NCBI RefSeq assembly: GCF_030848805.1
Contig: NC_092369.1
Coordinates: 9,771,199-9,835,198 of the forward strand
DNA length: 64,000 nucleotides
Reading direction: 5' to 3'
From: Temnothorax longispinosus
Lineage: Eukaryota; Arthropoda; Insecta; Hymenoptera; Formicidae
The notes beneath the pieces were generated by a model. That model did no database searches and was not told where the DNA came from. It was given only the letters and a program-made list of their open reading frames with translations. Below are positions 51,404-62,320 of this stretch, piece after piece (the stretch's first letter is position 1; every line of letters starts with the position of its first letter). The position numbers and the translations under genes are program-made.

Positions 51404-52050
51404 TAACAAGTTTCTCGTATATTGTATGAACAGATTTAATATTCATTTCTCCGCTTATTGATAAGATAATTAAAAAATTCAAACAAAGAAAGACCATTAT
51501 TATATAATGTGGAATTTTTGTTATAATTTGGAAACGAATAAATTAATTGCTTCAAGTAAATATATGGAACGCGCATATCTTGTTTATAAATTTCCGTGCG
51601 CATGCATAAATGTAACATATTTGTACAACGCTGCTGTATATCATAAATTGCGCAGGCCATTATTTTATAAAATTCAATTAGCCATTTGCATATAAAAAAA
51701 CTGATTTTTATACGTGTCACGATAAACACAAAGTAAATGAATTCAATAAATTGCATACAAGATACTATTACCTGATAAATGCTCGCACGAAGTAGTAGAT
51801 AACTTCTGTCATAAAATCATGACTTACCTGTAACAAAAAAAACACAATTCATTAGTGACATGAAATGTAAAGCTTCATTTTGATGAATATTTGACCAGCA
51901 AAATTACATTATGTTTATAGATATAAATTTATATCGTTAGGTATCACCACGTCCTTATAAAAATTCAAAAGTTATAAGCTAATAAAGCTGGCTAATTCAT
52001 AAAGTCATAGAACAATTGATTAATCATTTTATTTCGATTTTCCAAGAGGA
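51404..52050. other. AT-rich noncoding stretch
   Basis: Overlapping frames of 62 and 106 codons on opposite strands are AT-driven. No gene or repeat was seen. Confidence 0.55.
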
Positions 52051-52600
52051 GATTCGTGTGCATCGCGCGTCATATGTAGAAGACGTGAAATTGCGCTACG
52101 GCACGAAACTTTCGACGTTTTGTATTTTAAAACTGCCTTATTTGGGAATTGACTGAACACCTCTACGACAGCCAAATAAAAGTTAACGCGATTCCGAAAT
52201 AGTCTTGTAAGTTTTCACAAGACTTTCCGTACTCCTTTCCGTACTCCGCAACACACGTTCGAACCAGAAATTCCGCATTGCGGACTATCGGAGGGTGAAT
52301 TCGCACGCGGTCTACGTACCGGGTGTTTCATCGTGCAAACTCCCCTCTTTACGCAATTAATTTTTCAAATTGCGCAGGGACGAAGGTCTGGTTACGCTCG
52401 TACCACCTTTTGCATTATTTTCTGAATTACGGCGAAATCCCGTACGCGCACTGAATTAGCAAATTATATGAGATGCCAACTGCATTTGGACGGGTAGGAA
52501 TAGCTACTGCTTGTTAAAATTAGTCTACGGGAGAGTAGGTTCTACTTTGTGTTAGCAGTATACTTCGCCGTCGTCCACGCAAAATGTAAAAAATATTAAG
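52051..52600. other. GC-richer island with hairpin and tandem
   Basis: A moderately GC-richer block. A perfect 8-bp hairpin AGTCTTGT/ACAAGACT lies at about 52201-52224, immediately followed by a 12-bp tandem TTTCCGTACTCC repeated twice (about 52224-52247). No open frame of note. Its lack of frames favours a regulatory or conserved noncoding nature. Confidence 0.45.
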
Positions 52601-53500
52601 GCAGGAGGGAAGCGCTTACTTTTGTAAGCAGCAATGGAAAGTCAAATAACTCAGTCTTGGCGTGAATGAAATTAAAAGCAAACACAATCTGACGAGATAA
52701 TAATTAATATTTACGAGATACAAATATTTTTACATATTTGATATATTTCGGGTTTCTTTTATTCTTACGATTTAAGCAAACCCGTGAAACGTGAGCGGAA
52801 TGCAATTCGAGATTACGGACTGAAATAACAGAATTTTGTGACGGAAAAAGGCATCTTTTCAGAGTATCGATCACATATCCGCGTCGCGATATGCCATAAA
52901 TCTGGGAAACCAAGAGTCTGCGATGAAATCTTGATAAACAACAATATGTTGCGCGTATCGCATGTTCAAAGATATCGAGTTATTTTTCATAGACAATACC
53001 ATATACACGGACAGAATTTCATTCATCGAAGAATACACGTTATCAAAATATATATCATGTCTACATTTATATTGCCGTTAATCTACCAGGAAAGCAGAAT
53101 TTACGACAAAATCGTGTTGAAGAGCTCTGCACATTCGATCGATCAAAGATATCGCAAAATATTTTCTACATGTTATATCACACATATGTACGGAACGTAA
53201 GCAGCACATCAAATATTTCAAGTAAATGTTCTCGCTTTCTCTTTCTCTCTTTTTTCTCTTTTTCTTTCTGTCTCTCTGCTCTTAGAGAGCAATCATGCAT
53301 GTTAAATCTGATTTTTTTTTCCTCATATTTTTAGTCGAACGGATTAAAAACATTCCACGAGGTAGACGCATTGAATTCGTTCATGCTCATACATATTCAT
53401 AGATTTCACGTAAGTCAACAATGCGCTTACCACTGCGTGATGACACGTAGTCAATGCGGTTTGCTTACACGTTTTGGCGAGCCAACCATACAATTCTGGG
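52601..53500. other. Mixed stretch with a 120-codon frame
   Basis: The plus frame 52838-53200 (120 codons, GTG start only) is basic and His/Ile/Tyr-rich with no domain, and at this length is expected by chance. A pyrimidine run lies at 53235-53269 (separate entry). Nothing else is seen. Confidence 0.45.
53235..53269 (+). repeat. 35-nt polypyrimidine run
   Basis: An uninterrupted run of C and T (CTTT, CTCT and TTTTTT words), followed after one G by TCTCTCT and then a small hairpin GCTCT-TAG-AGAGC (53278-53290). It looks like a strong polypyrimidine tract or a degenerate CT repeat; no CAG acceptor follows closely. Confidence 0.85.
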
Positions 53501-54000
53501 ACCTCGACTTTGCGCAGTAAAGCCCTTAACAGCCCGCATCGTTACGATCGTCTGTCGCTACTATCTCGTCTCGCGCCGTCTCGTAAAATAAGTAAATTAG
53601 ATCCGCGCGCTGATAATTCCCGACTATTTTCCGATTTACCCCGGGTAAAATGATCGTCCGTGCCGTTTCTCTTGCCTTCGATGCGATTGATGCGCGGCGA
53701 GGAAACAAGGCGAGACCATTAAGAATATAATCGTAAAAGATGTTGCAGCCGGTCAATGGTCCGAAGTCCCTCGAGAGAACAGAGAAGTTCCGTAGAGTTA
53801 TATCAGCGATACTACTATACTTTATTACCTTTGCCCGACTCTTCATCCAATGTGTTTATCACGATCTTCTCTATAGCTAAGGAGCCATGGCGCCGGCCGC
53901 CGCGACGCAATGAACTACGGTTGCAGTGGATATATTTAGTGTTAGCGAAAATCTACAGAATGATTGAAGAGAACGGAATCAAATACTTCTAGAATTCGCT
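53501..54000. other. GC-richer island
   Basis: A 106-codon minus frame (53526-53846) overlaps a 78-codon plus frame (53756-53992). It contains GGCGCCGGCCGCCGCG (about 53889-53904). No domain is recognised. Confidence 0.4.
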
Positions 54001-55190
54001 CATATTATTAAAATAATGAAAAATTATTAAACATAATGCAATGTAATTTTGTAAATAAGATTGCTATTTATAAGTGTTTATTCTCCGAATTCTCTAAAAA
54101 AATGTCTTCAAAATAAATGAGAGAAGAGTGCAGGATATAAAATTCTTAAAATGGCTACTATCGGAAATTTAGGTAATTTTAGGTAATTCATCATCATGGT
54201 CGGAGCCCCTATCAGACTCCAATTTAAACGGTAAATTTTATTCGTTCTCACGTTTTAAACAAAATGAAAAAGATATTTGAGAAACGTTATATACGACAAT
54301 TAATTGTGCAAATAGAAAATTCTAACAATTAAATGTATCTCTTTTTTATATTCCCTTTTTAATCTTTTATTTCTTTCTTTGCTCATAATTTTCTTTTTCT
54401 GCGTCGCAGAAAGTATCAGATATCTAGAAACAACGCGCTGTTAATTACAATATATTGTTTCTTAACCTCGCTGGTCGTTTAATATAAAATAAATATAAAA
54501 TAAAGATCATTTTTGTGCGCGTTTGCATGGTGTATATGTGTGTGGGTAGATAAATATAATATTATAATAAAAACATAATTATTTTCTTTTTACGAAATAA
54601 TATATTACACGATATATCCGGTGACAATTAGTATAAATTTTGATTGACGTAAATATGTATAAATATACAAAATGGTGTACGCAAATAGCAAATTAATAAT
54701 TTGACAAATAAATTAATGCCATAATTTAATCAAATGAGTACCGTCTCGTATGTAATTCAATGCACTGAATTATGTTGTTTTGTAATATTTGAAGAGAATC
54801 CAACAACGAACGTGTAAAGAGCGGACTTTTATACTGATATTATTTCTATAGAGCTCATTATATATAAATGCTGGACAGCACGCTCCCGTTAATTCAATGC
54901 GCTTACGCTAATTCAACCCAATTAAATTCATAAAGCTAATTACGTAGAAATCATAAATACACAATAATTGCGTGATAGACCATGCGTGTAAAACGCGAAA
55001 TGCGATCGTTCAATGGCTATTAATGAATCCATGAGATTCTTAAGAAAAAACAATATTTTAATTTAAACTATGGTGATAAAAGATCCGGAGAATCTTAAAA
55101 TACTAATTGCAATTACATCGTGCTCGAAGATATTGAATCCTCGTAATCGACTTTGTGTAACTAAGTGTACCAGCTATCGTTAGAAAAGCG
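54001..55190. other. AT-rich noncoding stretch
   Basis: No open frame of note. A short tandem TTTAGGTAATTTTAGGTAAT lies at about 54167-54186. TAATTCAA words repeat near 54888-54925. Nothing else was seen. Confidence 0.55.
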
Positions 55191-55700
55191 ACTTCGTTAC
55201 TATAGAGAAATTCACGGCAAGACACAGCTTCCACGATCCGCTACAAGGATTTAAGGATCAGAATCTCGCGCGTCCGTCGTCCGTTGACGCGGATCGCAAA
55301 GTTTGAGTGCTCAGGTGGCCGACTTTAATTCAATTTAACGGAAAGGCCATTCCGGTTGCCGGGAAAGTTATACGTTAAATTCGCGTACTTCTGCTTTTCC
55401 TGAGACCAGTTGGATTCCACGTCCGACAGATTAAAAAAAAAAACAGCGTGAAAGAACAGCCGCAATGCGCGAAGGCACGGGAAAATCGACGCCGCCAGAT
55501 ATTATATTCATGGCCGATTAATACTGCCAACGGAGAAGTTGCCGGTCACGATATATCATGACCGCAGAGTTATGAAAACGCTCGTATAATCCCCGCAGTC
55601 GCTAAGGAAAAAAAAACGAGATCGTCATCGCATATCGTGGAACTATTCAGGGTGAGATAAAACTTCGCGGCGCTTAAAAACGTCAAATTGCGAAGAATCT
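55191..55700. other. GC-richer island without frames
   Basis: A GC-richer block (GCGCGTCCGTCGTCCGTTG, GGCCATTCCGGTTGCCGGG) with no open frame of note, which favours a conserved noncoding or regulatory element over an exon. No specific site is assigned. Confidence 0.4.
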
Positions 55701-56690
55701 CTTTCTATTTTAATGCAACGTGTCATGATATCAGAAATCAGTAAAATCACGGCATTAAAGATATCAAATCTTACAGCCATTATCAAAATAAATATAAATA
55801 GCTAAGGAATTTAACGCACAATAAATGCAAATAAATAAAAGAACTAAATAGAATATAGAGAGATAATAAAATTTAAGAAAGAAACAATTGTTCTGTATAT
55901 AGTCATGTTCATATACTATCGAAATCGGTTATATGTATAAATTGTCATGAAATATATGTAATATAACTTTGATATTGCATGCGACATCTTTAAAAAAGTA
56001 TAGCATCGAGACAACGAATAAAAGTTATAAATCGTTGGCGATAACATGACACTCAAATTTCTTGGCGCGTATTCGAGGACTGTATTTCATTTTTCCAGAT
56101 CGTTGAAGTAACTCGATATATGAAACAGAAAGAAGGCGATATATTTCTGGCAGAGCAGGCAATGCAGAGAGCCCTTTAGATGAAGTTGAAGCATGCAACG
56201 GAGAGATCCTCTCTCTTCAAAACTATAAATATAATATTTCTTAATGTTTTGTTCACAATTTTATTTAATATTTCTTGACATGTTCTATTCAAGAAGTGAT
56301 ACAAAATATCTTCTAATAATAAATTTAATGTACGACAAGTTAAAATAGACTTAAGAAGTAATTTAAAATAAGTCAAAACTCTAAAAAGAATAATAATAAT
56401 CTTCATGCATTAAAATTCAATGCGTACCAAAATTCACAACAATAATTGATATATCTGCATGCTGCATTTTTCTTCTACTGTAAAAATTTTTGACGTCTGA
56501 ATAAAAACAAGGAAATTTTTTATATTTTATATCACTATTGCGTGTGAGATAACAATAAGTGTCTTTTTTTCTCAAATTTCGGCATTAATAAATAAATAAA
56601 ACTAATTTTATTTATATGTACTGTCGATCAGTACTATCTTTTTAATTTCACCGGGACAACAAGATTCGTTTCATAAATCACTGCAAGGGA
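55701..56690. other. AT-rich noncoding stretch
   Basis: AT-rich with one 76-codon minus frame (56176-56406), rich in Leu, Ile and Asn and without domain features. No repeats were noticed. Confidence 0.55.
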
Positions 56691-57620
56691 ATTAAACTGC
56701 ATGGAAAAAAAGAGAGGGCATATCGATTAACTTTGGGCTAATCCGTCCAAAAGCCGCGTGCGCATTCCAGATGACACATAACTTTCTGTAAACCACACCC
56801 GGGAGAGGCTTTCAGAATGTTACATTACTACTCTAATGCTCCAGGACTTGCACACCAACTCAATTTTCGAAGTGAAAACGAGATAAAAGTCGCGCGCCGA
56901 GATGCAACTACCGAATCAGCATGAAGCATCTGCGAGTTGCAGATTCCGCGAAAAGACCCAATGGATAGGTGAGGAAAGAGACGGAGACAAAGAGAAGGAC
57001 AAAAAAAGAATGTAAAAGAATTGGAGGTGGAAAAGAAACTGTAAATGAGGTACGTGAAAACACCTGGGACCGAAGGAAAGAAAAAAGTGAGACGCGCATA
57101 ACAGTCAGACACCAGGAGACGAGAAGACAGAATAAATGCGTGTTTTTTTTACGACCCTCCCTATCTGGGATGCAACCGCGGGTTATTTTGCTTCGAACCG
57201 GGATAACCAGGCAAATGCGCATCCGCATGCTACCCGTCGTCACCTCGCGCCGAATTTATCACACCTCTTTCTTTCAAGGTATTATGGGTCACCGCTATTC
57301 CGCCCTCTCGGTGTGTTCCTTTCGCCGAAGAAAATGCGCCAACATTCCGGCATTACAAATTCGTCCCTTGGCCGTAGGTATCTCACGAGATCCCCTTACG
57401 CGGCAGATTCACGGGGCAAGACATAAAACATTCCTCGCGTGCTTTTTACCATCCGTAATGTAAGTAGTCGGCGAAGGAGGGTCTGGATAGTGAGTAGACA
57501 GACCTAGGTCCTTGATACATATTAATTGCGCCACCAGGCGAGACCTCATTGTCCTCTTCCTCAACCCCTTATAGCGCTTCATCAACTTCCTTCACGTGAC
57601 AGGTTTTAATTACGTGGAAT
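56691..57620. other. Island with purine-biased half and longest frame
   Basis: Holds the longest open frame of the window (56969-57463 plus, 164 codons, GTG start only). Its first third comes from a strongly purine-biased stretch (about 56967-57130) that excludes stops by composition and yields a Lys/Arg/Glu-rich translation. The rest lies in GC-richer DNA that is also open in another plus frame (57136-57426) and on the minus strand (56828-57243). No domain is recognised. I do not call a gene. Confidence 0.4.
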
Positions 57621-58440
57621 CATAGATAAGAAAGGGACGTGAGAAATTATCATGGTCTCCCATTGTGATTGTGATTTATACAAATCGATAGATAGCTCGT
57701 GAAAATAGTGGTCATACGATTTTAAATAATGACTGTATTCGCGCAGCTTATTTCTGTCTGGAACGAAAATATGAAATGTAATAGATGTCACAACTTTTGT
57801 TATTATTTTAACATAGCGATTGTCGTTTAGTTAATTTAAGTTGAGTTAATTTACATAATAGTTAGTTTACATATAATAATTCATTTGTTAAGAATAAGTT
57901 TATTTGCTAAGACTTTAAGTACCTGAATAGCAAGATTTAACGAAATATTTTAACTATGTAATAATATAATGAGTCTGTAATACGCTCCTTGTTTCTCAGA
58001 GATAAGAAATGAAATAATTACCATAGAAGTTATTAAAAGTAAGAAGAAAGAAATTCTCTGTAATTTTAACGGCTGCATTAACGTTTAATGTACGCTGCAC
58101 GTACCGTCAAATTGTTAATTACTTATCCAGTGATACGCCATTTTGAAAGAAATGCGCTTGATGCAAGTTTCATTAAGGTCAATTTACATGACGTTAACGT
58201 GCGGTGCGGCAGAAATTACAACGCATACTATTGCGATTAATTAAGTTATTGCACATTTACCCACATGGATACACGGCAGATGAGCTGAACGTGTACTATA
58301 ATCGATCACGTATAGCCGTTTAACAGAATTCTGCAGTTAAATACTCGCGCAAAGCTTTCATATTACGCAAGTAACGCAAAAAAAAAATCATCGAATCTTA
58401 AACGTCTCGTTTTCGGAACTACGAGTTTCGGCCCTCCTTA
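57621..58440. other. AT-rich noncoding stretch
   Basis: AT-rich with TTAATTTAAGTTGAGTTAAT-like repeats at about 57831-57851 and no credible frame. A modest GC increase occurs toward the right end. Confidence 0.55.
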
Positions 58441-58444
58441 CAAG

Positions 58445-58564
58445 ACGCGATTCGGATTCGATTGGTCGGCAAGTTTCACTTCGGTGCGGTGTATTTAGAA
58501 GCGCAACGTAAATTAACTTTGGTCATTGAAGTATCGTCCGACGCTAACGCCTCGTTGGCCGAAG
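58445..58564 (+). CDS. Possible coding exon, about 40 codons
   Basis: A 120-bp segment follows a pyrimidine-rich stretch ending CCTTACAAG and is followed by a donor-like GAAG|GTCAGT. Read with two bases of a split codon first, it gives RIRLVGKFHFGAVYL and then KLTLVIEV, an alternating hydrophobic pattern typical of paired beta strands. That superficially resembles the first strands of a C2-type beta sandwich; I do not claim that family because no calcium-binding aspartate loops are visible. The frame continues past the donor to a TAG at about 58642-58644. It sits in a GC-richer island. Unconfirmed. Confidence 0.18.
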
Positions 58565-58565
58565 G

Positions 58566-58780
58566 TCAGTCCTCTACACTGATGGCTTTACTCAGTCGAC
58601 CGTTGACGATTCGAACAATTCAATTTTCCATGGGATGGTATTAGGGAATGCGCTGACCGAATATCTAGCTGGTCGTCAGGGTCGAGAGAGCGGGTTAACT
58701 GTGGTCGCCCTGGACGCCGCGCCGGTCATGCACGATCATCGAACACACCGACCACGTGTTACACAATAATTGCCGATCGG
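58566..58780. other. GC-richer island remainder
   Basis: GC-richer DNA with CGGTCATGCACGATCATCG and CCACGTG words (E-box core near 58752-58757). No further open frame is worth listing. Confidence 0.4.
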
Positions 58781-58831
58781 TAACAAATGATTACATTAAT
58801 TAATGACAGAATGACACAACACGCATACACA

Positions 58832-58858
58832 CACAATAATATTTTCAATATTATTGTG
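58832..58858. repeat. Perfect 12-bp hairpin, 3-nt loop
   Basis: CACAATAATATT at 58832-58843 pairs perfectly with AATATTATTGTG at 58847-58858 across TTC. It stands just after a short ACACAC run. It could be a minimal element relic or a chance AT palindrome; no flanking duplication is seen. Confidence 0.75.
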
Positions 58859-60200
58859 CAGAAAAAAATTTTGTCCATACCGCGAAATCTGTATAAGATA
58901 TGTCTTATATACTTGGCGTTGCAATTTTATAATCGAAAAGATAAAAAAATAAATTAAAGTAACATGCACGTATGGTAATTCACAAGATGAAGCGTAAAAA
59001 TATCAGACATATCGCTTTTTTTTAGAGATATATATAGCTTGTTATATATATATTTTTTTATTAATATTTCTGAATTGCTCTTTCATAAGTAATTTAATTA
59101 AACGGTACCAAACATAATTGTGCCCCACAAAACCAGTTTTTAAGTTAGAACCTGACAACTTGAAATGTTTCATTTCTTTAATATTTGCGAAGCAACACAC
59201 TCCAGAAAGGATACCACTTAATGAATTTTATTTGATAACTTATATCTAGAACATACTGTAAATAATTGATAAAATAAATTACAATTTTCTATAATAAATA
59301 AAATATCATATTTGAAACACAAGTTGCAAAACAAACAGCAATATATTCTATCGTTGTGAAAAAAATGCGGTAAAATTTTTCTCAATAATTAACATCTGCC
59401 GAATGCAATAGTGTTCCTCTATATATACTACGTTTTTTTTATATTGATCATTAAAACGTAGGAGTAAAATTTACAATTTGGCAGAATTGTTCCATCGGGC
59501 AGAGTGAAGTAACTGCATTTTCCGAACCGTGTCGGAAAAAAACCCAGAGTGAATGTATTCAAATAAAACCACTACAGATATTACGGTTATATCCATGGCG
59601 TGTGACAGTGTACGTTTCGCGTGGAAACACTGATGCATTATATATGCATGTGTGTGTGTCACCGATCTGGGTTTTAAAAAACGTGCGAAAAATGCATTGA
59701 CAAGTTTTGCACAATGTGTGATGCAAACATCAAGCAAGTCGTGTGTTGCACAAAGTCAACAAGCTTTATCGATTTATCAATGAATGAAAAAACAGCTCGT
59801 ACATGCACATTATGTTCGCGTGCACACATGCATGCATTATTATTACTGAGAAGTTCCGAAAACACGAGCATCATTTAAATCGCGCCCCTGCACATTGCGC
59901 GCTGTATGCGTACTTGTCAATGGTTGTATTCTGCAAAGCTGGTGTGCGGTAAATCGGCATGAAATATCGAGCAGTTTCAACGCGGAAATCGCTAATATCT
60001 GCGCGCATATTGTCAATATATGCAAAGTTAAATAGTCAAAGATTATCGATATCGATATTTTTGGAAAAGGAATGTCATGAGAGATTCATCACATTCAAAA
60101 ATAACTCGTGCAGTCTATACCTGTTAAACGTTTCTAAGTTAAAGCATCGAGGGGTATTACATTTATACATAAATATAAATACCGCTCGCGCGTTTCAACT
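58859..60200. other. AT-rich noncoding stretch
   Basis: Contains an inverted TATATATA pair around GCTTGT at about 59028-59051 and a short (TG)n at about 59649-59659. Overlapping minus frames of 60-88 codons at 59471-60025 have no domain. No gene is supported. Confidence 0.5.
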
Positions 60201-60408
60201 AATATTGTTTTTCGCAATTTGCTTCCCTATCCTCCAACTCTTATTTCTTACGAACCACTCTAGTCACATCCGGCTTATTCGTCAACGGTGGTACGTCGGC
60301 AGTTAGTCGGTATCGGAAAGATCGTCGGCTAATCCTTCTCTGTCCTCACACGCCACGCCCAACAGACGGGAAAATATCCCCGTTGCATTTTCCAATACCG
60401 AAGCGAGA

Positions 60409-60439
<31 letters not shown>

Positions 60440-60860
60440 CGTGCGTCTCTATCGAAAGCGCCACTCGCCATCGCCCCTTTCCGGATTGATAGATAGATCT
60501 AAGGCCACGAGAAGACGAAGAAAATCGAAACCCTCCAGACTCTGCGACCGGATCGCCCCGCAATCCGAGCAATTTCGTTTACGTATCGCTGTGCCGCGTG
60601 TCGTAGCCACGACCGATATCGTACGGCAAAGTACTCGAGTACGTCCCTTTCACGTCCGTTCCAGACGACAGCGCGCAGCGTGGCGGTATCCTTCTCCGCT
60701 TTCCCCTTTCTCTATAAGCCGAGAGATTATAAAGACTACATACATACTGGGGTATAGCTAGCACCAAAATCCCGCAATACCAACACACCATTTACCCTGC
60801 GACCTATCCCTCGTACTCCTCGTAGCCCCTTGCACCTTTCCTGCATTTCGCGTCAAGTTG
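60201..60860. other. GC-richer island interrupted by AT repeat
   Basis: A GC-richer block with a 106-codon plus frame (60441-60761, Arg/Ser-rich) and an 89-codon minus frame (60303-60572) that reads straight through the AT microsatellite, which makes the minus frame unlikely as a conserved protein. A long pyrimidine-biased section lies at about 60780-60850. No gene is called. Confidence 0.4.
60412..60439. repeat. (AT)14 microsatellite
   Basis: Fourteen uninterrupted AT dinucleotides inside an otherwise GC-richer island, so the sharp local change in composition is notable. Confidence 0.97.
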
Positions 60861-61980
60861 CATGCTACTTCATAAAACAATAGCCCAATAATAATAATTT
60901 ACTTAGTTATACGCGCAAATAAGAGTATCTAACTTAAATTATGGAAATGAATACGACAATTTTTCTTATCATTTTTTGGATAATAGTAGATCAGAAAAAT
61001 CCAGAAATAACTCTATACATTAAAAAATGCTTATTTATATGTACGTTTCAAAAGTTTCATTAACTTTAGTTTCTGAAATATACCTAGTATATAATTTAAA
61101 TAGTTTAAGAAAATATATAGTTTCCGAAAACCGAAACCGCATATTATTTCCTGCTATACCTATGTTGAAAACGCGTAAATCTCCGAAATCATTTCCCGTC
61201 TAGTTAAAATTTAATAAAAAATAACAGTTCGTTATTCGTTTCATTTCCGTACTCTCAACATAATTAGCTCCGTGATTATTAATTAGCTTGATATTAAAAC
61301 ATTTATTATCTATTCTTTCTTTTTACTATGAGTTCTTCGGATATATGACTGTATAAGAATACTCGATAACAGTTTCCCCGATTTCTAACACGTACAAGTC
61401 GAGCCTTGCCTCACGTTTCGGGCAATTTTATCAATTTCCCACGTGTCAAAATGTCAAAACCATATCATGCGAAAATGGAAACGCAAGTAGTATCTTCTCT
61501 TATATACTCAAGAGATCGTTTTTGAAATTTTTGGCTGCGGGTGTCGCATACCGTTCAAAATGTAGTAATTTTGTAAAATCGTTAGTTAGTAGTAATTGTC
61601 CTAAAAGCGTAATTAAATTGAAGTACGATAGTACTTTTTAAATTTTCAAAACCGCGGAATTTTTTAGCTAACATCTATCATAAACATTCAATAATTTTGA
61701 AGCCAGAAAAACGTTTTCTTTTTATGACGTCTTCTGATTTTATCACAAAAAGCTGCAATAGTTTGCTGAGTTTTAATTATTTTTCACTCATTATAAGAAA
61801 AAAAAATAACAATCATATAATAAGAGATCGAAAAATGGGATAACTTCTATATAATTATTTATCGCAATGCTATTACTTTTAACTGATATATTGATTTTCT
61901 AATATTCCTAATCTTCGCAAATTAAAGACAAAATACAGTATGTTGTATTTTTATATTACTGTGCACGCTAATATAAAAAC
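60861..61980. other. AT-rich noncoding stretch
   Basis: No open frame of note and no repeat beyond short A/T runs. Confidence 0.6.
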
Positions 61981-62320
61981 AATCACTTATATTATATTTG
62001 TTCTCTCTCCAGCAGGATATCTGAACGCGACCTTCAAAACTGCAATGCGCATTGTCGATTCTCGATGCTGTGGAAATGGTTCCGTTATCACGGAGAGAAA
62101 TCAGGTGTTCAACCATGCATGGAAATTCGGAATGAAAGTAAAGGGGAAGCTGCATGCCCACGCAATTCCCGAACCGACGCGACCTCATAGATGCTGCAAT
62201 ACACGTAGGAGCCAGTCGCCATCAATCTGCACCGCACATTACTAAACCAAGCGTAGGAAGCACATGACACCTTCCACCGAAACCGCTCTAATCTCATTCC
62301 ACTAATTAAACCATGTATTA
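61981..62320. other. Strong acceptor-like signal and open frames
   Basis: A good splice-acceptor-like sequence (TTTGTTCTCTCTCCAG, ending at 62012) is followed by DNA open in two plus frames for about 57-75 codons, one ending at TAG near 62190 and the other at TAA near 62243. Donor candidates are weak (CAG|GTGTTC near 62103). Third-position GC by eye is near background. It could be a terminal exon, but the products show no domain I recognise. Confidence 0.2.

Noticed and set aside
52318..52335. Transposon end from the CCGGGTGTTTCATCG word
   Set aside because: It looked familiar as a repeat terminus, but no matching inverted end or duplication is present nearby.
52838..53200. 120-codon frame in an AT-rich area as a gene
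   Set aside because: No ATG start and no domain; a frame of this length is roughly what chance gives in 64 kb at this composition.
56969..57463. Longest open frame, 164 codons, as a gene
   Set aside because: No ATG start, first third produced by purine bias, other frames in the same island also open, no domain recognised.
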